DNA of 64,000 nt, taken from the NCBI RefSeq assembly GCF_039872745.1, contig NZ_JBDPZD010000002.1, positions 186,001 through 250,000 of the forward strand. The letters are read 5' to 3'. The stretch's first letter is position 1; every line of letters begins with the position of its first letter. The stretch comes from Pelomonas paludis. GTDB taxonomy: Bacteria > Pseudomonadota > Gammaproteobacteria > Burkholderiales > Burkholderiaceae_C. The notes under the pieces were generated by a model, which did no database searches, was not told the DNA's origin, and saw only the letters and a list, made by a program, of their open reading frames with translations. The position numbers and the translations under genes were made by a program. Below, piece after piece: positions 61,748 through 64,000 of the stretch.

Positions 61748-61760
61748 TGATTGACAATCA
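61748..61760. promoter_or_regulatory. LysR-type T-N11-A dyad operator
   Basis: TGATTG-A-CAATCA is a perfect 13-bp palindrome that fits the LysR-family T-N11-A box. It lies 3 bp before the LysR start and about 98 bp from the divergent reductase start, so it could serve both autoregulation and control of the reductase gene. Confidence 0.65.
61753..61758 (+). promoter_or_regulatory. -10-like hexamer GACAAT, 5 nt before LysR ATG
   Basis: GACAATCAGGC abuts the ATG at 61764, inside the LysR-type dyad, without a Shine-Dalgarno. Overlap of the operator with the promoter would give repression. Confidence 0.35.
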
Positions 61761-61763
61761 GGC

Positions 61764-62675
61764 ATGGTGGAACAAGACCTTCGCGCCCTCTGGGTGCTCT
61801 CGCGCGTTGCAGCGCTGGGCAGCTTCGCGGCGGCAGCGCGCGAGCTGCAACTGACACGGGCGGCGGTGAGCCGCCTGATCGGGCAAACCGAGAAACGCCT
61901 CGGCGTCAGGCTTGCCGAGCGCAGCACCCGGCAGGTCCTGCTCACCGAGCGCGCGCTGGAGCTGGTGCAGGCGGTGGGCCCCGCCCTGGAGACTGTGGGC
62001 GCCGCCCTGCAGTCCCTGGGCGAGGCCGACACGGGGCTGCGCGGCCCGATCCGGCTCACCTGCAGCCACACCCTGGGCCAGCACCTGTTGATGCCCGATC
62101 TGGCGGCGTTCGCCCAGGCTCATCCTGCGGTGAAGCTGGAGCTGGTTTGGTCGGACCGCATTGAAGACCTCATCGGCCAACGCATCGACATCGCCGTCCG
62201 GCTGGGCGATCTGCCCGACAGCAATCTGGTGGCACGGAGCGTCGGCCGCATCCGCCTGGCCCTGGTCGCGGCGCCAGGCCTGCTGCGCCAGCACAAGCGT
62301 CCGCGGCGGCCCACAGATCTCGCTGCCTGGCCGTGCATCGCCCAGCGCCCACCCGGGATGAGCCAGGTGCGCTCCTGGCGCTTCCGGACGCCGGAGGGGC
62401 CCGAGCATCTGCAGCTCTCGCAGCCCGTGGCCGAAGTGAACTCGCTCGAAGCCGCCCATGCCCTGTGCCTGGCGGGCCTGGGGCTGGCCGTGCTGCCGGC
62501 CTATCTGGTGGTGGACGACCTGGCCACGGGCCACCTGACCACCGTGCTGCCGGACCAGCTGGATGCCGGCCCACCGGTACACGTCTGCACCACGAGGCGC
62601 AACCTGCTGCCGCAGCGGGTCCAGGCCTTGCTCGGCATCATGCAAACGGGGCTGAGCCAACGCCTGCGGGCGTGA
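61764..62675 (+). CDS. LysR-family transcriptional regulator
   Basis: A 303-aa LTTR: N-terminal winged HTH (LWVLSRVAALGSFAAAARELQLTRAAVSRLIGQTEKRLGVRL) and a C-terminal effector-binding domain (IRLTCSHTLGQHLLMPDLAAFAQAHPAVKLELVWSDR). It is divergent from the reductase gene, with the T-N11-A dyad in the 113-bp gap. By analogy it may activate or repress the reductase in response to an unknown small molecule. Confidence 0.94.
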   Translation: MVEQDLRALWVLSRVAALGSFAAAARELQLTRAAVSRLIGQTEKRLGVRLAERSTRQVLLTERALELVQAVGPALETVGAALQSLGEADTGLRGPIRLTCSHTLGQHLLMPDLAAFAQAHPAVKLELVWSDRIEDLIGQRIDIAVRLGDLPDSNLVARSVGRIRLALVAAPGLLRQHKRPRRPTDLAAWPCIAQRPPGMSQVRSWRFRTPEGPEHLQLSQPVAEVNSLEAAHALCLAGLGLAVLPAYLVVDDLATGHLTTVLPDQLDAGPPVHVCTTRRNLLPQRVQALLGIMQTGLSQRLRA

Positions 62676-62785
62676 ACAACTTGGCGCGCACGCCCGCAGC
62701 TTACATCCCCAGGGTCACTTGAAACCTTGCGTCCGCCAGCGGGCAGGCCTCTACTGCTCACCGCAGCTGCAATCTCGGAGGCTTC

Positions 62786-64000
62786 ATGCAGTTCTTGACG
62801 CGCGCCCGCATCGGCACCCAGCTCTACATGGGCTTTGGCATTGGCATTCTGATCACTTGCTTCATCGGCGCGCTGGGCCTGTTCCAGATGCGTCAGATCA
62901 ACGCCAACGTCGTGCAGTTTGCCGACAACTGGATGCCCAGCGTGAAGGCACTCTCGGTGCTCGAGTCCACGGCCAACACGGAGCGCCGCCGCGTGCTGAT
63001 CCACGTGCTGGAGCCCGACCTGGCTGACAAAAAGCGCCTGCAGATGGAGCATGACGACCTGGTCAAGCAGAAGCTGGAGCCGGCGCTCAAGGCCTATCTG
63101 GACCTGGTCAGCTCGCCTGAAGAGCAAAAGCTGGCAGATGAGATGCAGAAGGAGCTGCGCAATGTGCTGCGCACGCACGACCGCTTGCTGGAGCTCTCGA
63201 ACCAGGGCGACAAGGGCCTGGACCAAGCCCGGGATCTGGCCAGCGACAGCAGCAGCAAGGCCTTCACCGAGTTCATCGCCACGCTCGACCGCTGCGTGGC
63301 CATCAATGTGGAAGGCGCCAACGCCGAACGCACATCTGCACAAAAGGTCTATTCAACGGCCGTCAGCAGCACGGCCATCCTGCTCCTGGTGGCCATCGGC
63401 TTTGGCGCGGCCATGGCGCTGGCCATCACCCGCCGCATCACCAGCCGGCTGCATTCGGCCGTCGAGGTCGCCAAGACCGTCTCGGCGGGTGACCTCTCAA
63501 GCAGCATCGAGACCGAAGGCCGCGACGAGGTGGCCGACCTGCTGCGCGCCCTGGGCGAGATGAATGACAACCTGTCCCAGATCGTCAGCACCGTGCGCAA
63601 CAGCAGCGACTCGATTGCCACGGGCTCGCAGCAAGTGGCCACCGGCAATGCCGACCTGAGCCAACGCACCGAGGAGCAAGCCAGCGCGCTGCAGCAAACT
63701 GCGGCGACCATGGACGAACTCGGCACCACGGTGCGCCAGAACTCCGACAGCGCCCGCACCGCCAATGACCTGGCGCAGAACGCCTCCGACATCGCCGCAC
63801 GCGGCGGCAATGTGGTCAGCCAGGTGGTGGACACCATGCGCGGCATCGACCAGGCCAGCAAGAAGATCGCCGACATCATTGGCGTGATCGACGGCATCGC
63901 CTTCCAGACCAATATCCTGGCGCTCAATGCGGCGGTCGAGGCGGCCCGTGCTGGCGAGCAAGGCCGCGGCTTTGCCGTGGTGGCGGGAGAAGTGCGCGTG
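62786..64000 (+). CDS. Methyl-accepting chemotaxis protein (cut by window end)
   Basis: 405 codons are visible to the window edge. MQFLTRARIGTQLYMGFGIGILITCFIGALGLF is the first membrane helix; the periplasmic four-helix region lies at about 40-190; a second membrane helix (STAILLLVAIGFGAAMALAITRR) begins near residue 195; a HAMP domain follows; and the cytoplasmic signalling domain reaches GIAFQTNILALNAAVEAARAG. A GGAGG Shine-Dalgarno supports the ATG. The signalling tip is nearly identical to that of the chemoreceptor at 5.9-7.7 kb, while the sensor domains differ. Confidence 0.95.
   Translation, partial: MQFLTRARIGTQLYMGFGIGILITCFIGALGLFQMRQINANVVQFADNWMPSVKALSVLESTANTERRRVLIHVLEPDLADKKRLQMEHDDLVKQKLEPALKAYLDLVSSPEEQKLADEMQKELRNVLRTHDRLLELSNQGDKGLDQARDLASDSSSKAFTEFIATLDRCVAINVEGANAERTSAQKVYSTAVSSTAILLLVAIGFGAAMALAITRRITSRLHSAVEVAKTVSAGDLSSSIETEGRDEVADLLRALGEMNDNLSQIVSTVRNSSDSIATGSQQVATGNADLSQRTEEQASALQQTAATMDELGTTVRQNSDSARTANDLAQNASDIAARGGNVVSQVVDTMRGIDQASKKIADIIGVIDGIAFQTNILALNAAVEAARAGEQGRGFAVVAGEVRV

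Overview
This is a GC-rich chromosomal window from a betaproteobacterium, most likely a Burkholderiales member of the Rubrivivax/Leptothrix/Ideonella/Roseateles branch. That placement is inferred from the family mix: DUF3460, DUF1841 and DUF2721 proteins, PEP-CTERM exported proteins, an MCP ending in a WETF-type tail, and the purD-hemF-nadD-rsfS-rlmH-maf-rng gene order. No phage, transposase, CRISPR array, rRNA or tRNA was found.

Layout. 1-5.5 kb: tail of a histidine kinase, then ispF and ispD (MEP isoprenoid pathway) on the minus strand, separated by a plus-strand patatin/beta-barrel protein, followed by a divergent RlmN-family radical SAM enzyme. 5.6-11.6 kb: a tiny membrane-protein ORF, a chemoreceptor, two oxidoreductases, a BaiN-type flavoprotein and a DUF2721 protein. 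11.6-15.3 kb: a TPR-containing Ser/Thr kinase, its ECF sigma factor and a small exported protein. 15.4-22.2 kb: flagellar operon flgBCDEFGH with divergent flgA-flgM-flgN and a clear FliA-type promoter before flgM. 22.2-32.6 kb: DUF1841 and PEP-CTERM genes, a KefF/KefB-type K+ efflux pair, MaoC, DUF808, scpA, ynfA, a MerR-regulated Cys-rich membrane protein, a second PEP-CTERM protein and a SulP transporter. 32.7-46 kb: metG, minCDE, a YgjP-like peptidase, dusC, dbpA, two solute-binding proteins, glnS and a LytS/LytTR pair. 46-61 kb: a HerA-like ATPase, yebC, purD-acyltransferase-hemF-nadD-rsfS-rlmH, then a 5-kb block (second kinase/sigma pair plus two PEP-CTERM genes), then maf-rng. 61-64 kb: a reductase divergent from a LysR regulator, and a second chemoreceptor cut by the window end.

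Most interesting observations. (1) Two separate modules pair an ECF sigma factor with a membrane-spanning kinase-TPR protein. Both sigma factors lack the usual acidic patch in region 2.2 and carry Thr there, which suggests activation by phosphorylation, and both modules sit where conserved gene order breaks (after flgH, and between rlmH and maf). (2) At least twelve genes have a -10-like hexamer (typically GACAAT or CACAAT) 5-9 nt before the start codon and no Shine-Dalgarno, a pattern that fits leaderless transcripts. (3) A 30-bp element is shared (24/30) upstream of two exported-protein genes. (4) MerR- and LysR-type operators are visible at base resolution.
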